DNA of 33,708 bases from Chromatiales bacterium. Its GTDB lineage: Bacteria > Pseudomonadota > Gammaproteobacteria > JAGRCI01. Under the pieces are notes generated by a model. The model had not been told where the DNA came from and searched no databases. It saw nothing but the letters and a program-made list of their open reading frames with translations. Below are positions 1 to 9,393 of this stretch, piece by piece (within the stretch, counting starts at the first letter, position 1; the number at the start of each line of letters is the position of its first letter). The stretch covers positions 1 through 33,708 of the forward strand of contig JAGRGI010000090.1 in assembly GCA_020445565.1 (NCBI GenBank), given 5' to 3'. The position numbers and the translations under genes are program-made.

Positions 1-322
1 TGGGTTTGTAGGGCAGGTAGAGGTCCTCCAACCGCGTCTTGGTATCGGCGGTCAGGATCTCGTTTTCCAGCTCAGGTGTCAGTTTTTCCTGCTCTCTGAT
101 GCTCTTGAGGATGGTTTCGCGACGTTCCTCCAGCTCACGCAGGTAGCGCAGGCGTTCCTCCAGGTGGCGCAACTGAATGTCATCCAGGCCGCCGGTGACC
201 TCCTTTCGGTAACGGGCGATAAAGGGCACCGTGGCGCCTTCGTCCAGCAGCGCGACGGCCGCCTGTACCTGACGCGGGTTGACCTTGAGTTCCGAAGCGA
301 TGCGATCCTGGATCGACGTCAT
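1..322 (-). CDS. tex: Tex family RNA-binding transcription accessory protein, N-terminal part only
   Basis: This is the first ~107 residues of Tex; the rest lies beyond the left edge. The fragment reads [14 protein letters not shown] at the start, followed by the family signatures [17 protein letters not shown] and GGLDD, then [15 protein letters not shown] and [12 protein letters not shown]. These are the hallmark N-terminal helical motifs of Tex, a cytoplasmic nucleic-acid-binding protein with YqgF-like, HhH and S1 domains further along. An in-frame ATG two codons upstream (first base 328) is an alternative start; neither has a clear ribosome binding site. The gene follows the NDUFA9-like gene on the same strand with a gap of about 65 bases and has no evident link to electron transfer. 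Confidence 0.93.
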   Translation of the reverse strand, partial: MTSIQDRIASELKVNPRQVQAAVALLDEGATVPFIARYRKEVTGGLDDIQLRHLEERLRYLRELEERRETILKSIREQEKLTPELENEILTADTKTRLEDLYLPYKP

Positions 323-387
323 GGGCATAACACCGGGAGAGTGCGCCCGCCATGGCGCGCGCGCATTGGTAGGGAGCGATGGGCGAA

Positions 388-1353
388 TCAGCCGCGGCCT
401 GCCAGACCGCGGAACCGGTTGTAGCGCTGGCGCTGATTCTTGCCCGAAAGATAGGCCGGTACCACGGCCTCGATATCCGTGGGGCTGACACCCAGGGCCG
501 CCAGACCGTCATCCTTGCACACACTGTCCATTTGCAGCGAGAGATAGTTGTCCCGCGTAAAGGGTTTGCCGGGGGCGAACTCGAAAACCCGCGCCTGGAA
601 CTTGGAAAGACCCTGGCCCAGGCCCGCCACGAGCCGCTTCAGGCCCAGGCAGCGGGCGGTGTATTCAACCAGTTCCTTGAGGGTGAAGGTGCGTGGCCCG
701 CAGAGGTCGTAGTGCTTGCCGAAACTGGCCGGGTTCTCCAGCGCCGCTTCGAAGGCGCTGGCCACATCGCCGATATAGACCGGCGACAGCTTGCTGTTGG
801 GGCAGGCCAGCGGGAATACCGCCGGGCTGAGTCTCAACAACTGCGCGAAGCGGTTGAAGAAGCTGTCGTCGGGGCCGAAGATCACCGACGGACGAAAACT
901 GGTGATGGCAATCTCGGCGCTGCCGGCGATGAAGGTCTGGTTTTCCGCTAGGCCCTTGGAGCGCAGATATTCGCTCGTGCCGTGGGCCTCGTCGGCGTTC
1001 AGCGCGCTCATGTGCAGCAGGCGCTTCACCTTGGCCTTGCGGCAGGCCTCGACCACGGTCTTGGCCAGTTCCACATGCACCTTGCGAAAGGTGACGCCGC
1101 GGCGGGGAAACTCATTGAGAACGCCCACCAGGTTGATCACCGCATCGTGCTCGGCAAACTGGGCCTGGAGCGTGGCCTGATCGTGGATGTCCGCGCGAAC
1201 GAGGCGAACGCCGGGGGTGACCAGCAGGTTGCGATTGCGCTGCGGATGGCGGGTGATGACGGTGACTTCCTTGCCGGACGCGGCCAGCCGCTGGACGATA
1301 TGGCCGCCAACGAAGCCAGTGCCGCCCAATACACAGATCTTGTTCACCTTCAT
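388..1353 (-). CDS. NDUFA9-like atypical SDR (NAD(P)-binding epimerase/dehydratase family)
   Basis: A 321-residue protein with an N-terminal Rossmann fold. The dinucleotide-binding motif [11 protein letters not shown] follows the initial MKVNKICVL, then comes the strand ending [10 protein letters not shown] and the conserved HMSALNA segment. YLRSKGLAE supplies the YxxxK of the SDR active site, and FRPSVIFGP is typical of the atypical SDR branch that includes complex I subunit NDUFA9 and UDP-sugar epimerase relatives. Bacterial members are cytoplasmic or membrane-associated; the substrate is unknown. I chose the ATG whose first base is 1353 because the Rossmann fold begins immediately after it; a longer version reaching 1437 would add 28 residues without family resemblance. 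It lies upstream of tex on the same strand and is probably a housekeeping neighbour. Confidence 0.88.
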   Translation of the reverse strand: MKVNKICVLGGTGFVGGHIVQRLAASGKEVTVITRHPQRNRNLLVTPGVRLVRADIHDQATLQAQFAEHDAVINLVGVLNEFPRRGVTFRKVHVELAKTVVEACRKAKVKRLLHMSALNADEAHGTSEYLRSKGLAENQTFIAGSAEIAITSFRPSVIFGPDDSFFNRFAQLLRLSPAVFPLACPNSKLSPVYIGDVASAFEAALENPASFGKHYDLCGPRTFTLKELVEYTARCLGLKRLVAGLGQGLSKFQARVFEFAPGKPFTRDNYLSLQMDSVCKDDGLAALGVSPTDIEAVVPAYLSGKNQRQRYNRFRGLAGRG

Positions 1354-1689
1354 AGCTCGGAAGTCCGTTACGCCCTTGGGGTTGTTCAGCGAGCCGGAAT
1401 TGTACCGGCTCGGGAGGAAATGCCAAACCGAAAGCATAGCCCCGGATCAAGGCGAGTGTGTGTTTGTTGATTGGTTGCGTGTTTGCTCGCTGATTGTGTA
1501 GTGCCGGCCTGCGTCCTGACGGTGTGCCGGCAGTCGAGCTTTTCCGTGAATACGAAGCGTAGCGAGAGGAGGCGGATCGCTGTCCCTCATTTATTGGAAA
1601 ATAGGCCAAAATTGCGTTTCCGCAGGGGTTTTGCGGCCGCCCGGTTAAACAATGCATCCATTGCTCTGCCCTGAAGGTGCGAAACGTTT
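1354..1689. other. Divergent intergenic region between the NDUFA9-like and MFS genes
   Basis: About 336 bases with no convincing gene on either strand. It must hold the promoters of the two divergent genes. I see no strong consensus promoter, RNA gene or terminator. A GAAGGTG ribosome binding site lies at about 1673-1679, ahead of the MFS start. Confidence 0.6.
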
Positions 1690-2940
1690 ATGACCTCCAC
1701 CATTGGCATATTGCTCGGTGGCCTCGCCATCTTCCTGATGGGCTTGGGTCTGTTGGGTACCCTGCTGGGCGTGCGCGGTGGTCTGGCGGGATTCTCCAGC
1801 ACCGAAATCGGTCTGGTGATGGGTGGTTACTACCTGGGTTACATTCTTGGCACCCTTTTGGGGCCAACCCTGGTGCGCCGGGTCGGTCATATACGCGCCT
1901 TTGTTTTCTTTGCAGCCCTGGCCACCGCCGCGGCCCTGGCCTGCGGATTATGGGTGTATCCCTGGGCCTGGCTGCCGCTGCGCGTATTGAATGGCAGCGC
2001 GGTCGTGGGTGTCTACATGGTCGTGGAGAGCTGGCTGAATTCGCAGACCGAAAACCGGGACCGGGGCCGTGTGTTCGGCATTTATATGATGACCACCCTG
2101 CTTGCCTTGGCGCTGGGCCAGTTCCTTACGCTTGCGGCGGACCCGGTGGCCCTGGACTTATTCGTCGTGGCGGCTCTGTTGTTGGTGATCAGTGTTTTGC
2201 CGATTGCTGCCACTCGCCTGCGTGAACCCTTGCTGGAAACCGGCACAGCCTTCGGCCTGCGGCGTCTGCTGACGATTTCCCCGTTGGGGACGGCCGGTGC
2301 CCTGGGTTCCGGACTTTTGACCGGCGTGTTTTGGGGCATGACCCCGGCGTTCGCCCATGCGCTGGCGATGCCGTCCGTCGATATCGCTTGGCTCATGTTT
2401 CTGACAATACTCGGAGGCGTGTTGCTGCAATGGCCGGTCGGGTTATTGTCTGATCGAATGGATCGGCGTGTCGTGCTGGTCACGGTCATCGGTCTTACGG
2501 CACTGGCGGCTTCCGTGGTGACCGCTATCGTCATGGGTGGTACGCACGGTCTGCTGACGATGGGCTTCGTTTACGGTGGATTGATGTTTCCCATCTACAG
2601 TTTGGCCGTTTCCCATACCAACGATCATCTGCAGGCCGGTGAAGTTTTAGGCGCTACCCGTGGCCTGTTGATGGTGTACGGAGTAGGGGCCATTGCCGGT
2701 CCGTTTTTGGCGGGAACCGCTATGGACCTGTTTGGTCCGCCGGCGGTGCCTGGTTTGGCTGCCTTTTCGGCATTCGCGCTGCTGCTCTACGGTTTGTACC
2801 GGATGACGCGCCGCCGACCACCGGCCACTGGGCAACAGGGAGCAAATGTTCCCCTGGTCCGCACCACGCCCGTGGTGCTGGAGATGTACCCAGGCTCGGA
2901 GTCGGCCGATACCAAGCCAGAGGCGACACCTCGAATCTGA
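1690..2940 (+). CDS. Major facilitator superfamily transporter (YcaD-like)
   Basis: A 416-residue integral membrane protein with about twelve hydrophobic segments. The N-terminus is GILLGGLAIFLMGLGLLGTL; the loop between helices 2 and 3 ends LVRRVGHIRAF, where MFS proteins carry their basic motif, and helix 5 is preceded by VESWLNSQTENRDRGRVFG, characteristic of the YcaD branch. The second half repeats the layout, with LLSDRMDRRVVL as the matching loop. The C-terminal ~45 residues are hydrophilic. Members are proton-driven inner-membrane exporters or importers of undefined substrate. The start is supported by GAAGGTG ten bases upstream. It stands alone and has no visible tie to the cytochrome locus. 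Confidence 0.9.
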   Translation: MTSTIGILLGGLAIFLMGLGLLGTLLGVRGGLAGFSSTEIGLVMGGYYLGYILGTLLGPTLVRRVGHIRAFVFFAALATAAALACGLWVYPWAWLPLRVLNGSAVVGVYMVVESWLNSQTENRDRGRVFGIYMMTTLLALALGQFLTLAADPVALDLFVVAALLLVISVLPIAATRLREPLLETGTAFGLRRLLTISPLGTAGALGSGLLTGVFWGMTPAFAHALAMPSVDIAWLMFLTILGGVLLQWPVGLLSDRMDRRVVLVTVIGLTALAASVVTAIVMGGTHGLLTMGFVYGGLMFPIYSLAVSHTNDHLQAGEVLGATRGLLMVYGVGAIAGPFLAGTAMDLFGPPAVPGLAAFSAFALLLYGLYRMTRRRPPATGQQGANVPLVRTTPVVLEMYPGSESADTKPEATPRI

Positions 2941-3332
2941 ACTCTGGAGTCCCTCCATCGGGTTTTCGGTACTGTGGAATTAAAGGTGACGATTGGGGTA
3001 GACCCCAATACGTGGACTACGGGTTAATAAGGTAGGCGATTGCATTTCTTAGTGCCCGATCCGAGGGTCGTCCTGGATCCATCCCTGGAGGATCGACTGC
3101 CTCACCCTTACGACAGAAGCCCTAAGATCGGATACCACGGAACGCCTATCAGAAAAGTGGAACCCTGACTTCCGCCGCGAACTCAGCACGAGTTTGAGGC
3201 TGACCGACTCTTTGCCGAGCAGATCCCGAAACCTCGGATTGCGTCACCCAAAATCTTGTTGTTCATAAAGCTTCCGACCTTGTCGCCGAAAACATCGAAA
3301 CGATGCGTGCACATGCCAATGGGTATCATAAT
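2941..3332. other. Intergenic region before the chemoreceptor gene
   Basis: About 390 bases without a convincing gene in any frame. The only clear structure is a perfect 18-base interrupted palindrome at 2992-3009, listed separately. I see no strong terminator behind the MFS gene and no obvious promoter for the chemoreceptor. The DNA is less GC-rich than the rest of the window. Confidence 0.5.
2992..3009. repeat. Perfect 8+2+8 palindrome, possible operator
   Basis: ATTGGGGT, two bases (AG), then ACCCCAAT: two perfect 8-base arms. The two-base loop is too short for a stable RNA hairpin and no T-run follows, so an operator for a dimeric regulator is more likely than a terminator. It lies 52 bases after the MFS stop and over 300 bases before the chemoreceptor start. 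Confidence 0.5.
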
Positions 3333-5771
3333 ATGATAATTAAGCTACTGCGGAATATTACGATACGGCGCAGAATAGCGTTGGGTTTCCTGTCCGCACT
3401 GATCCTCCTCCTTGCATTGGCAGTCATACAGCTGACCAGCTATCGGGAGGTCACGGCCACCATTCGGAATGTGGTGCACCATAGCCAGCCTGAAGCTCTT
3501 GCTATCAAGGGAGAAAGCGCGGCACTTCGCGATGCTATAGGAAAACTCGGTTTCTACACCTCTACCGCCGACCCCTCCTTGGCTTCGGACTTTGGTGCGA
3601 TTCTGGATGGATTGCGCCTTCGGGTCGACGCGCTAATGCACATACAGCTGTTTGCCGACGACCTGAGGGCGAAGGAGATCCTCAACAGCGTTTCGGAGCA
3701 GATCAAGAAACTACGCGAGTCTGGAGATCATGTTGTCCGGTTGGTTACGGATCGGGAGGCGAACTATCCGGGCGTCGCGTTCGCCAATCGGAACATCAAC
3801 CCAATCACGCGAAGCTTGACCCAATTGTCTGCCGATCTGTTGAGATCGGAAATAAACGACGGCGAACAGGGTGACGGGCATACTGAGCGGACGAACGTGT
3901 ACTCTGAACTGCGAAGCGCCGTTGCCAACATGATTCTAGACATTCGTACCTATCTCGCTTTCCGGACCGATGGGCCTCTTGAGAACGTCTATTCCTATTA
4001 TTCTCGCGCAAGGGATTTGATAGGCCGCAGCGCTTCCTGGTCCGATAAATTCACCTTTGAACAGGAGGCGTTCACCCAGGATATGACGGTTAACCTCAAT
4101 GCCCTGGAGCCGCACTTGCAACAGCTGTTCGCGACTCATGGCTCGGAAAAATGGCGAACCGACAGTTGGCTATTGCAGCAGGAGATAATTCCCCTGGTAT
4201 TGAATCTTGAGAGTGAGTTGGATGAGTTGGTGACCATGGTGGAAACCAATATACGGAAAGCCAGCGACAATCTATTGAGTCAAGCTGAAAGTGCTTCGGC
4301 GATCGTCGCTCTGATTGGGGGTTTTGGATTGCTGGCTGGTATCGTCGTGGCCGTACTAATTGTCGCTTCCATCGCGCGACCCATAAATGAATGCCAGCAA
4401 GCCATGGTTCAAGTTGCCGAAGGCAAAGGTGATCTAACCAAGGGATTGGCCGCAGACGGTAACGACGAGATGAGTGAACTCGCATTCAGTTTCAACAAGT
4501 TCGTCAGTCATATTCGTCACGTAATCAAGCAGACGGTGGTGACCGCAAACCGTGTTACGTCCGGCGTCGCCTCCACTAACAACGCCGTCGGCAATATTTC
4601 TGATCGCATCCGACTCCAACAGAGTCAACTCGATCAAGTCGCATCGGCAATCACACAAATGTCTGTATCGGTGCAGCAGGTGGCCCGGAGCGCCTCCCAG
4701 GCAGACGAAGCGGCGCAAAGCGCCCTGCGGGAGGCCCGGACCGGGAAGACGATAGTTTCCGATACGGCTGGCGGTATCAACTGCCTGGCCGATAGGCTCA
4801 GTGGAGCGACCGATCTAATGCGCCGGTTGGACAGCGATACTCAGTCAATACGAGGTGTAGTGGATGTGATCCGCGGGATCGCGGACCAAACCAACCTCCT
4901 GGCGCTGAATGCCGCCATAGAAGCAGCCCGCGCCGGAGAAAGTGGCCGGGGGTTCGCCGTGGTTGCCGACGAAGTCCGTACGCTTGCCAAACGCACCCAT
5001 GCCTCCACGATCGAGATCGAAGAAATGACTTCACGATTGGGACAAAGTGCAGGGGACGCTGTGCACTTGATGGATGCCGGCCGGCAAATGACCAAGTCGA
5101 ACCTGGATAATGCGCGTACGGCAATCGACGCCCTTTCACGCATTGAGGAAGCGGTGACAACCATATCCTCCCTGAATGGGCAAATCGCCGTGGCCGTTGA
5201 GGAGCAGAGTTCGGTTGCGCAACACATTCATCGGTCAGCCGAAGAGGTTAGTCAGGCCGGTCGCGAGATAGCGTTGGAAACCAATCGGGCCCGGCAAAAC
5301 TCTGCCGCATTGGGAGACTTGATAACCGAACTGCAACGCCTTGTCAGCCATTTTCGTGTGGACGGCGATTCTGACTTGGACATTGAGAAGGCTAAGGGAG
5401 TGCATCTTGCTTGGCTCGCCCGCGTGAACAGCTTCCTGAATGGCGTCGGTTCGCTATCGGCGGATGAAGTAACCTCACATCAAGAATGCATGCTGGGAAA
5501 ATGGTATTACGGGCAAGGCATGGAGAGGTACGGCAGTCTCCAGGCGATGCAGGATTTAGAACAACCGCACCGAAGGCTTCACGAGGTCATTAGAGAAATT
5601 GTCGCTGTCAAGCACGGAAAAAGTTCAGGTGATACCACTAGGCTTTTCGAAGAGTTGAGCGTTCTGTCAGAGAAAATAGTGCAGAAATTGGATGCATTGG
5701 AGATGCAATTGGCAGCGAATTCAGAACATCGACTCATCCGGGGTGTGCAATCCGGTATTGGTCAAGGCTGA
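3333..5771 (+). CDS. Methyl-accepting chemotaxis protein with C-terminal CZB domain
   Basis: An 812-residue transmembrane chemoreceptor. TM1 is at about residues 16-35, a long helical periplasmic sensor follows, and TM2 is at about 321-347. A HAMP domain (about 348-400) leads into the cytoplasmic signalling coiled coil, whose conserved hairpin tip reads [20 protein letters not shown], the CheA/CheW contact region. After about residue 690 comes a CZB (chemoreceptor zinc-binding) domain with its diagnostic pattern: [12 protein letters not shown], then [11 protein letters not shown], then QPHRRLHEV. These His and Cys residues are zinc ligands in known CZB domains, which sense zinc or hypochlorous acid. 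I prefer the ATG at 3333 (MIIKLL) over 3303 because the membrane helix follows directly. No che genes lie nearby, so it probably feeds the general chemotaxis array. Confidence 0.92.
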   Translation: MIIKLLRNITIRRRIALGFLSALILLLALAVIQLTSYREVTATIRNVVHHSQPEALAIKGESAALRDAIGKLGFYTSTADPSLASDFGAILDGLRLRVDALMHIQLFADDLRAKEILNSVSEQIKKLRESGDHVVRLVTDREANYPGVAFANRNINPITRSLTQLSADLLRSEINDGEQGDGHTERTNVYSELRSAVANMILDIRTYLAFRTDGPLENVYSYYSRARDLIGRSASWSDKFTFEQEAFTQDMTVNLNALEPHLQQLFATHGSEKWRTDSWLLQQEIIPLVLNLESELDELVTMVETNIRKASDNLLSQAESASAIVALIGGFGLLAGIVVAVLIVASIARPINECQQAMVQVAEGKGDLTKGLAADGNDEMSELAFSFNKFVSHIRHVIKQTVVTANRVTSGVASTNNAVGNISDRIRLQQSQLDQVASAITQMSVSVQQVARSASQADEAAQSALREARTGKTIVSDTAGGINCLADRLSGATDLMRRLDSDTQSIRGVVDVIRGIADQTNLLALNAAIEAARAGESGRGFAVVADEVRTLAKRTHASTIEIEEMTSRLGQSAGDAVHLMDAGRQMTKSNLDNARTAIDALSRIEEAVTTISSLNGQIAVAVEEQSSVAQHIHRSAEEVSQAGREIALETNRARQNSAALGDLITELQRLVSHFRVDGDSDLDIEKAKGVHLAWLARVNSFLNGVGSLSADEVTSHQECMLGKWYYGQGMERYGSLQAMQDLEQPHRRLHEVIREIVAVKHGKSSGDTTRLFEELSVLSEKIVQKLDALEMQLAANSEHRLIRGVQSGIGQG

Positions 5772-5773
5772 TT

Positions 5774-6055
5774 GATTTAACTCCGTATTTCATCTATTCC
5801 GCCGAGTCCGATTTTCAAGGACAACTGATCGAGGACGACGACGATGACTTCCTGCCCAGGCTGGGTGGGCGGGAATTTGTTGCCGAAGACATTCCCAACA
5901 TACTGATTCGCTTGCGCATCAATCCTGGATATATTGTGGCTGGTGTGGATTGCGTAACGTATCGCTTCGTGAACGCCATTGGTGTGGAAAGTGACTTGGC
6001 GGAGGTCGGCTGCGAATGTCTGGTGACCCGCCGTGCCCTGTTTCGAGCAGTTTTG
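5774..6055 (+). pseudogene. Possible remnant of a coding region, unidentified
   Basis: Downstream of the chemoreceptor stop a different frame stays open and looks coding, with an acidic run and the phrases FLPRLGGREFVAEDIPNI and PGYIVAGVDCVTYRFVNAIG. No ATG precedes it in frame, I recognise no family, and beyond about 6056 the same frame runs antisense through the next gene. It may be a decayed gene fragment, or simply a chance open frame. Confidence 0.2.
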
Positions 6056-6610
6056 CTAAAACTGTTCAGGCAGCGGCGCGAGATTCGCTACGAATTTCCG
6101 GAATTTCTCCTTGTGCTTCGCCACATTATCGGCCTCACCATGGAACTGTATATAGAGATTTCCCTTTGGTGTTTCGGTGACGGCGGCGATGAGTATCCGG
6201 TCCGGCTTGTACTCGCCCATCGGTCCCATGCCTACACCGCGGGCGTAGTCGCCGCGAAGCTCCACCCATGTCACCGGGAAACCGCCCTGGGTCTGAAAAT
6301 GGTCCACCATTGCTTCCACCGGCTTACCGTCCACGGGGCGGAACTGGCCCTGCCAACGGGCAATATTCGCTTCCGCCGAGCCGCCCTGACCAGGACCGAA
6401 GTAGTAGACAATCATTTCCACAGGGTCTGCGCCGGGAACCATCACCTGGGCAGCGCGCATGCTGCTGCTGGGTGTGTTGGGCTGCCAGTCTTCGGGAATC
6501 TGCGAGCGAAAGCCGAGGAACTCGAGATTCCGTTGGGCGTCAGATGCTGCCGCGTTGCCGTTGAGCAACGCGCAGAGAGCGAACAGGAGCGGTACGAGCG
6601 GCAAACGCAT
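6056..6610 (-). CDS. Small secreted protein of unknown function
   Basis: A 184-residue protein with a signal peptide (MRLPLVPLLFALCALLNG, cleavage near AAAS at about 22) and a compact predicted alpha/beta domain. Visible landmarks are FRSQIPEDWQPN, MIVYYFGPGQGGSAEANIAR, RWQGQFRP and IQFHGEADNVAKHKEKFRKF. The pattern (exported, one soluble domain, no cysteines in the mature part) suggests a periplasmic accessory protein; I cannot assign a function. Its start is well supported by AGGAGGT, which overlaps the stop region of the gene upstream, so the two are translationally linked. It is the last gene of the minus-strand operon. A 7-base inverted repeat (CAGTTTT, GCT, AAAACTG) at 6048-6064 spans its stop codon but makes a poor terminator. 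Confidence 0.78.
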   Translation of the reverse strand: MRLPLVPLLFALCALLNGNAAASDAQRNLEFLGFRSQIPEDWQPNTPSSSMRAAQVMVPGADPVEMIVYYFGPGQGGSAEANIARWQGQFRPVDGKPVEAMVDHFQTQGGFPVTWVELRGDYARGVGMGPMGEYKPDRILIAAVTETPKGNLYIQFHGEADNVAKHKEKFRKFVANLAPLPEQF

Positions 6611-6620
6611 TGGCTACCTC

Positions 6621-7439
6621 CTAGCGAATGACCATCATCAGGCCAGATTGTAAGCGCGTCAGGGCCTTGTCCAAAATCGGAATGGCTTTGTCGTAGTCGC
6701 CATGGGAAGCGAGCCCCTGCGCGTCCCGCACCATGCCCTGGGCGCCTTGGGTAATCGATTCGATCATCTTTCGCGTTCCGGGTTGTTCCACGCGCTGTAC
6801 CAGGACGGCGATGGCCTGCTGCTGGCTTTGGATTTTTTCCTGATAGTAGGCGAATTCGTCCGCGGGCGTCACAAAGTCCAGGGACCGGACCAGGGTTTGG
6901 CCGTTGCGCAGCTCTTCCAATCCCGTGCGCAGGTCTCGATAGGCCTCATCGAGAGAGTGGCGTGCCGATTTGTAATCAGCTTTGCCGGCCGCAGCTCCGG
7001 CTCGTTCCAGGCGTCGCTCGGTTTGGTTTTCCAACCCATGGGTATCCACTGCTGGATTCTCAGCGGCGACGGTTAGGTAGGCGGTACGCAGGGCAAGCAC
7101 GCTTTCCATCTGACGTTCAAAGTCGGCTTTCGCCTTGGCGAGTATCTCATCGCCACTGACCATTCGGGCCGCTTCGAAGGCGTTTCGGTTGGCCAGGTCC
7201 AGCTGCTCCTTTGTTCCCTGGATGTCGCCAGACCGGCTGGCAGTGCGCGCCGCGTTGAGATGACCGCGGGCCTGTTCGAGTTTTTGCTTGGCCGCCGCCG
7301 AGTCGCTTTGCTCGATCTTGCGTACCAGCGAGGACTGGCTCAACAGACGTTCTGTGGAAAAGATCCGCGGGTCATCGGCCAGTGCCGGGGCGGAAAGGGC
7401 TGGTACCAGCCCGAGCAGCAATGCAAGGGTGCTTCGCAT
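6621..7439 (-). CDS. Secreted helical-repeat protein, copy 1 of a four-member local family
   Basis: A 272-residue exported protein that is almost entirely helical after the signal peptide (MRSTLALLLGLVPALSAPAL). It contains two or three TPR-like hairpins such as ARGHLNAARTASRSGDI, YKSARHSLDEAYRDLRTGL and YDKAIPILDKALTRLQSGL. The centre holds the family signature LRNGQTLVRSLDF, then DEFAYYQEKIQSQ, also found in the genes at 16792, 17649 and 32270. It has no cysteine or haem motif. I recognise no named family; periplasmic scaffold or adaptor for the neighbouring trihaem cytochromes is an inference from its repeated placement beside them. The second ATG (first base 7439) is preferred because GAGG lies nine bases upstream; the first ATG (7448) would abut it. 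Confidence 0.85.
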   Translation of the reverse strand: MRSTLALLLGLVPALSAPALADDPRIFSTERLLSQSSLVRKIEQSDSAAAKQKLEQARGHLNAARTASRSGDIQGTKEQLDLANRNAFEAARMVSGDEILAKAKADFERQMESVLALRTAYLTVAAENPAVDTHGLENQTERRLERAGAAAGKADYKSARHSLDEAYRDLRTGLEELRNGQTLVRSLDFVTPADEFAYYQEKIQSQQQAIAVLVQRVEQPGTRKMIESITQGAQGMVRDAQGLASHGDYDKAIPILDKALTRLQSGLMMVIR

Positions 7440-7472
7440 TGGATTCATCCTCGATGGGTTCAGGTGAACGTG

Positions 7473-8240
7473 CTACCACCAGGCTTTTGGTGACCCCGGA
7501 TGGACCACCGAATGGCATCGCTCACAGGCAAAAATGGAAAAGGCGACGCGATCATGGCATTGGCCGCAGGCGTGCCCTTTCATGATGTCGTCCATGGAGA
7601 CCTGATTGGCGCCGCTTTTGCGAACGAACAGGGAGGGGTGGCAGTTTTCGCAGGCCAGCCATTCGGTGTGGGCCTTGTGGGGGAATTTCACCCAGGGCAT
7701 TTCCCGTGTTGATTTCATGATGACGTCCAGGTCCAACACCTTCATTTTTCCCTCCCGATCCCGCTGTGCGCGTGGCGCGATCATGCCTTTCTGCAGGGCC
7801 TGGACCCAATCGATGTTGCCCTGTCCGTCGGCGGGGAAACGGTTCATTGCCTCAGAGGAGGTTTGCAATAGCCGATATGCCGGACTTTGTGGGTCGTAGA
7901 TATCGGCTTTTTTGCCGAAACGTGGTTTGTTCGGCGTGGGTTTCCTCGGCGCTACCTTCGGCTTGGGTGGGGGTTTACGTACCGGTTCGGGTTCCGCCGG
8001 TTTTGACGTCGTTGCTTCAGGTGGGCTGGCAACGGGGGGTGGGACTTCCCTGTCGCTGCCTGCTTTCGTCTTCTCACGCGACACCGCTTCGGTTGGCACT
8101 GGCTGCGTCGGCGACCTGATTACTGGCACTGGTCTGACCGGAGCGGGTTTTACCTGTACCGGTTTGCGCACCATATTCTCTTCGCTGCAAGCCGAAATCA
8201 GCAGTAAGGAAAAGGCGGCGGTGACGACGGGATACCTCAC
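7473..8240 (-). CDS. Trihaem c7-type cytochrome lipoprotein with proline-rich linker
   Basis: A 255-residue lipoprotein. The N-terminal LLISAC puts the lipidated cysteine at residue 18. A long Pro/Lys-rich linker (about 25-110) leads to a C-terminal trihaem domain with CENCH, CGQCH and CERCH in the last 60 residues. The domain carries the pattern seen in two neighbours: DPQSPAYRLLQ, then GNIDWVQALQKGMIAPR, then FPHKAHTEWLACENCHP, GANQVSMDDIMKG and VAFSIFACERCH. It matches the c(7)-type trihaem family common in multihaem EET loci. A linker of that length could let the haem domain reach across the periplasm (inference). The GTG start overlaps the stop of the NHL gene (GTGA), so the two are co-translated. 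Paralogues are the genes at 15886 (C-terminal half) and 18559. Confidence 0.92.
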   Translation of the reverse strand: MRYPVVTAAFSLLLISACSEENMVRKPVQVKPAPVRPVPVIRSPTQPVPTEAVSREKTKAGSDREVPPPVASPPEATTSKPAEPEPVRKPPPKPKVAPRKPTPNKPRFGKKADIYDPQSPAYRLLQTSSEAMNRFPADGQGNIDWVQALQKGMIAPRAQRDREGKMKVLDLDVIMKSTREMPWVKFPHKAHTEWLACENCHPSLFVRKSGANQVSMDDIMKGHACGQCHDRVAFSIFACERCHSVVHPGSPKAWW

Positions 8241-9331
8241 TGGTCCCGTGCCCGTTTACCGAACCAGCCGGTGGTTTCCGCCAGACTGATGGGACGGAAT
8301 ACATCGATTTTGCGGAAAAACTGATCGACCAGGTAGACCCTGCCGTCCTCGTCCACGTCGATACCGGCGGGCAGCATGAACTTGGCCGGTTCCAGCGTGG
8401 TGGAACGGTCGCCCACGAACAGCATCAGATTGCCGTCGGGGTCGAAGATCTGGAAATTGCCGAAGGCGGCATCGACTACGTAGATGTTGCCTTCGGGGTC
8501 CGAACCGATACCCTTGGGCCGGGAAAACTGCCCCAGATGCCGCCCTGGCTGACCCCATTTGCGCACGAACCTGCCTTCCTGGTCGAAAACCTGCACGCGA
8601 AAATTTCCGCCGTCGGTCACATACAGCAGCCCGTTCTTTCCCAGGCGAACATCGCGGGGAAGATTGAGTTCGCCGTCCGCCTTGCCGCGTTTTCCGATGG
8701 TGCGGATGAGCTCGCCACTGTTGGCGTCCACCACGCCCAGGCGATGATCGTCGGTTTCCACGCCGCCGGTATCGATCACGAAAAGCCTGTCGCCGGAGGG
8801 GCTGACATCGATTCCTGCCGGCCGAGCGGCCCAGCCGGACAGGTCCACGGACCGCAGGTAATTTCCGTCGGCATCGTAGATTTGAATGGCGCGCTTGGTG
8901 CCGTCGCAGACGTACACCGTGCCCTTGGCGTCGATGGCAATGCCCAAGGGTTTATGCACATCGCCTTCGTCGCCCCGATCCGCAAACAGGAAGCTTTTCT
9001 GCTTGGCAAAGTCCAGAACGAATATGGCGCGTTGCACGGTGTCGGTGACGTACAGACGCCCCTGGTGGGTGGCGACGTCGAAAGGTTTTGCGAAGGCGAT
9101 GCCGTCACGTTCCGTGGTGCCGGTAAAGAAACGACGCAAGCGGTCTTCCTCTGTGACGTTGCGGACCGCATTGGTACCGAAAATCGTTGCCTCATAGGCG
9201 AAACGGGGCGGATCCGGCGGTTTGGGGAATACGATGGGGCCGGCCTTCTCCACCTTTGGTGGCGCCGCGCCACAGGCATACAGTGACAGCAGCGTTGCCG
9301 CCAGAGCAAGCCGAAGGAGGATTGCTGGCAT
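8237..9331 (-). CDS. NHL-repeat beta-propeller lipoprotein
   Basis: A 364-residue protein with a lipoprotein signal (LLSLYAC, cysteine 20) and a six-bladed NHL-type propeller. Repeat units are easy to see: PFDVATHQGRLYVTDTVQRA, KPLGIAIDAKGTVYVCDGTK, LPRDVRLGKNGLLYVTDGGN, RPKGIGSDPEGNIYVVDAAF and LPAGIDVDEDGRVYLVDQFF. NHL lipoproteins recur next to outer-membrane cytochrome conduits and are thought to act as protein-docking platforms rather than enzymes. I chose the ATG at 9331 because the lipoprotein signal starts there; an upstream ATG (9367) would add 12 residues. It heads the minus-strand operon, 62 bases from the divergent trihaem gene. Its paralogue is at 19449. Confidence 0.92.
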   Translation of the reverse strand: MPAILLRLALAATLLSLYACGAAPPKVEKAGPIVFPKPPDPPRFAYEATIFGTNAVRNVTEEDRLRRFFTGTTERDGIAFAKPFDVATHQGRLYVTDTVQRAIFVLDFAKQKSFLFADRGDEGDVHKPLGIAIDAKGTVYVCDGTKRAIQIYDADGNYLRSVDLSGWAARPAGIDVSPSGDRLFVIDTGGVETDDHRLGVVDANSGELIRTIGKRGKADGELNLPRDVRLGKNGLLYVTDGGNFRVQVFDQEGRFVRKWGQPGRHLGQFSRPKGIGSDPEGNIYVVDAAFGNFQIFDPDGNLMLFVGDRSTTLEPAKFMLPAGIDVDEDGRVYLVDQFFRKIDVFRPISLAETTGWFGKRARDQ

Positions 9332-9393
9332 GTTTGCTGCTAATCTGCGACGAACGATTCCTGCCATCGACGAATTCGAGGTGGTCACTGACG

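Noticed and set aside
6048..6064. CAGTTTT-GCT-AAAACTG as terminator of the minus-strand operon.
   Set aside because: The stem is short and AT-rich, overlaps the stop codon, and no T-run follows in the minus direction.
5912..6631. A plus-strand open frame of 239 codons.
   Set aside because: From about 6056 on it is antisense to a signal-peptide gene with a strong AGGAGGT site. Only the part before 6056 might be real, and that is listed as a possible remnant.
9351..9366. A minus-strand TGGCAG...TTCG motif upstream of the NHL lipoprotein, considered as a sigma-54 promoter.
   Set aside because: The -12 GC is not in register (TC instead), and the site overlaps a possible alternative start codon.
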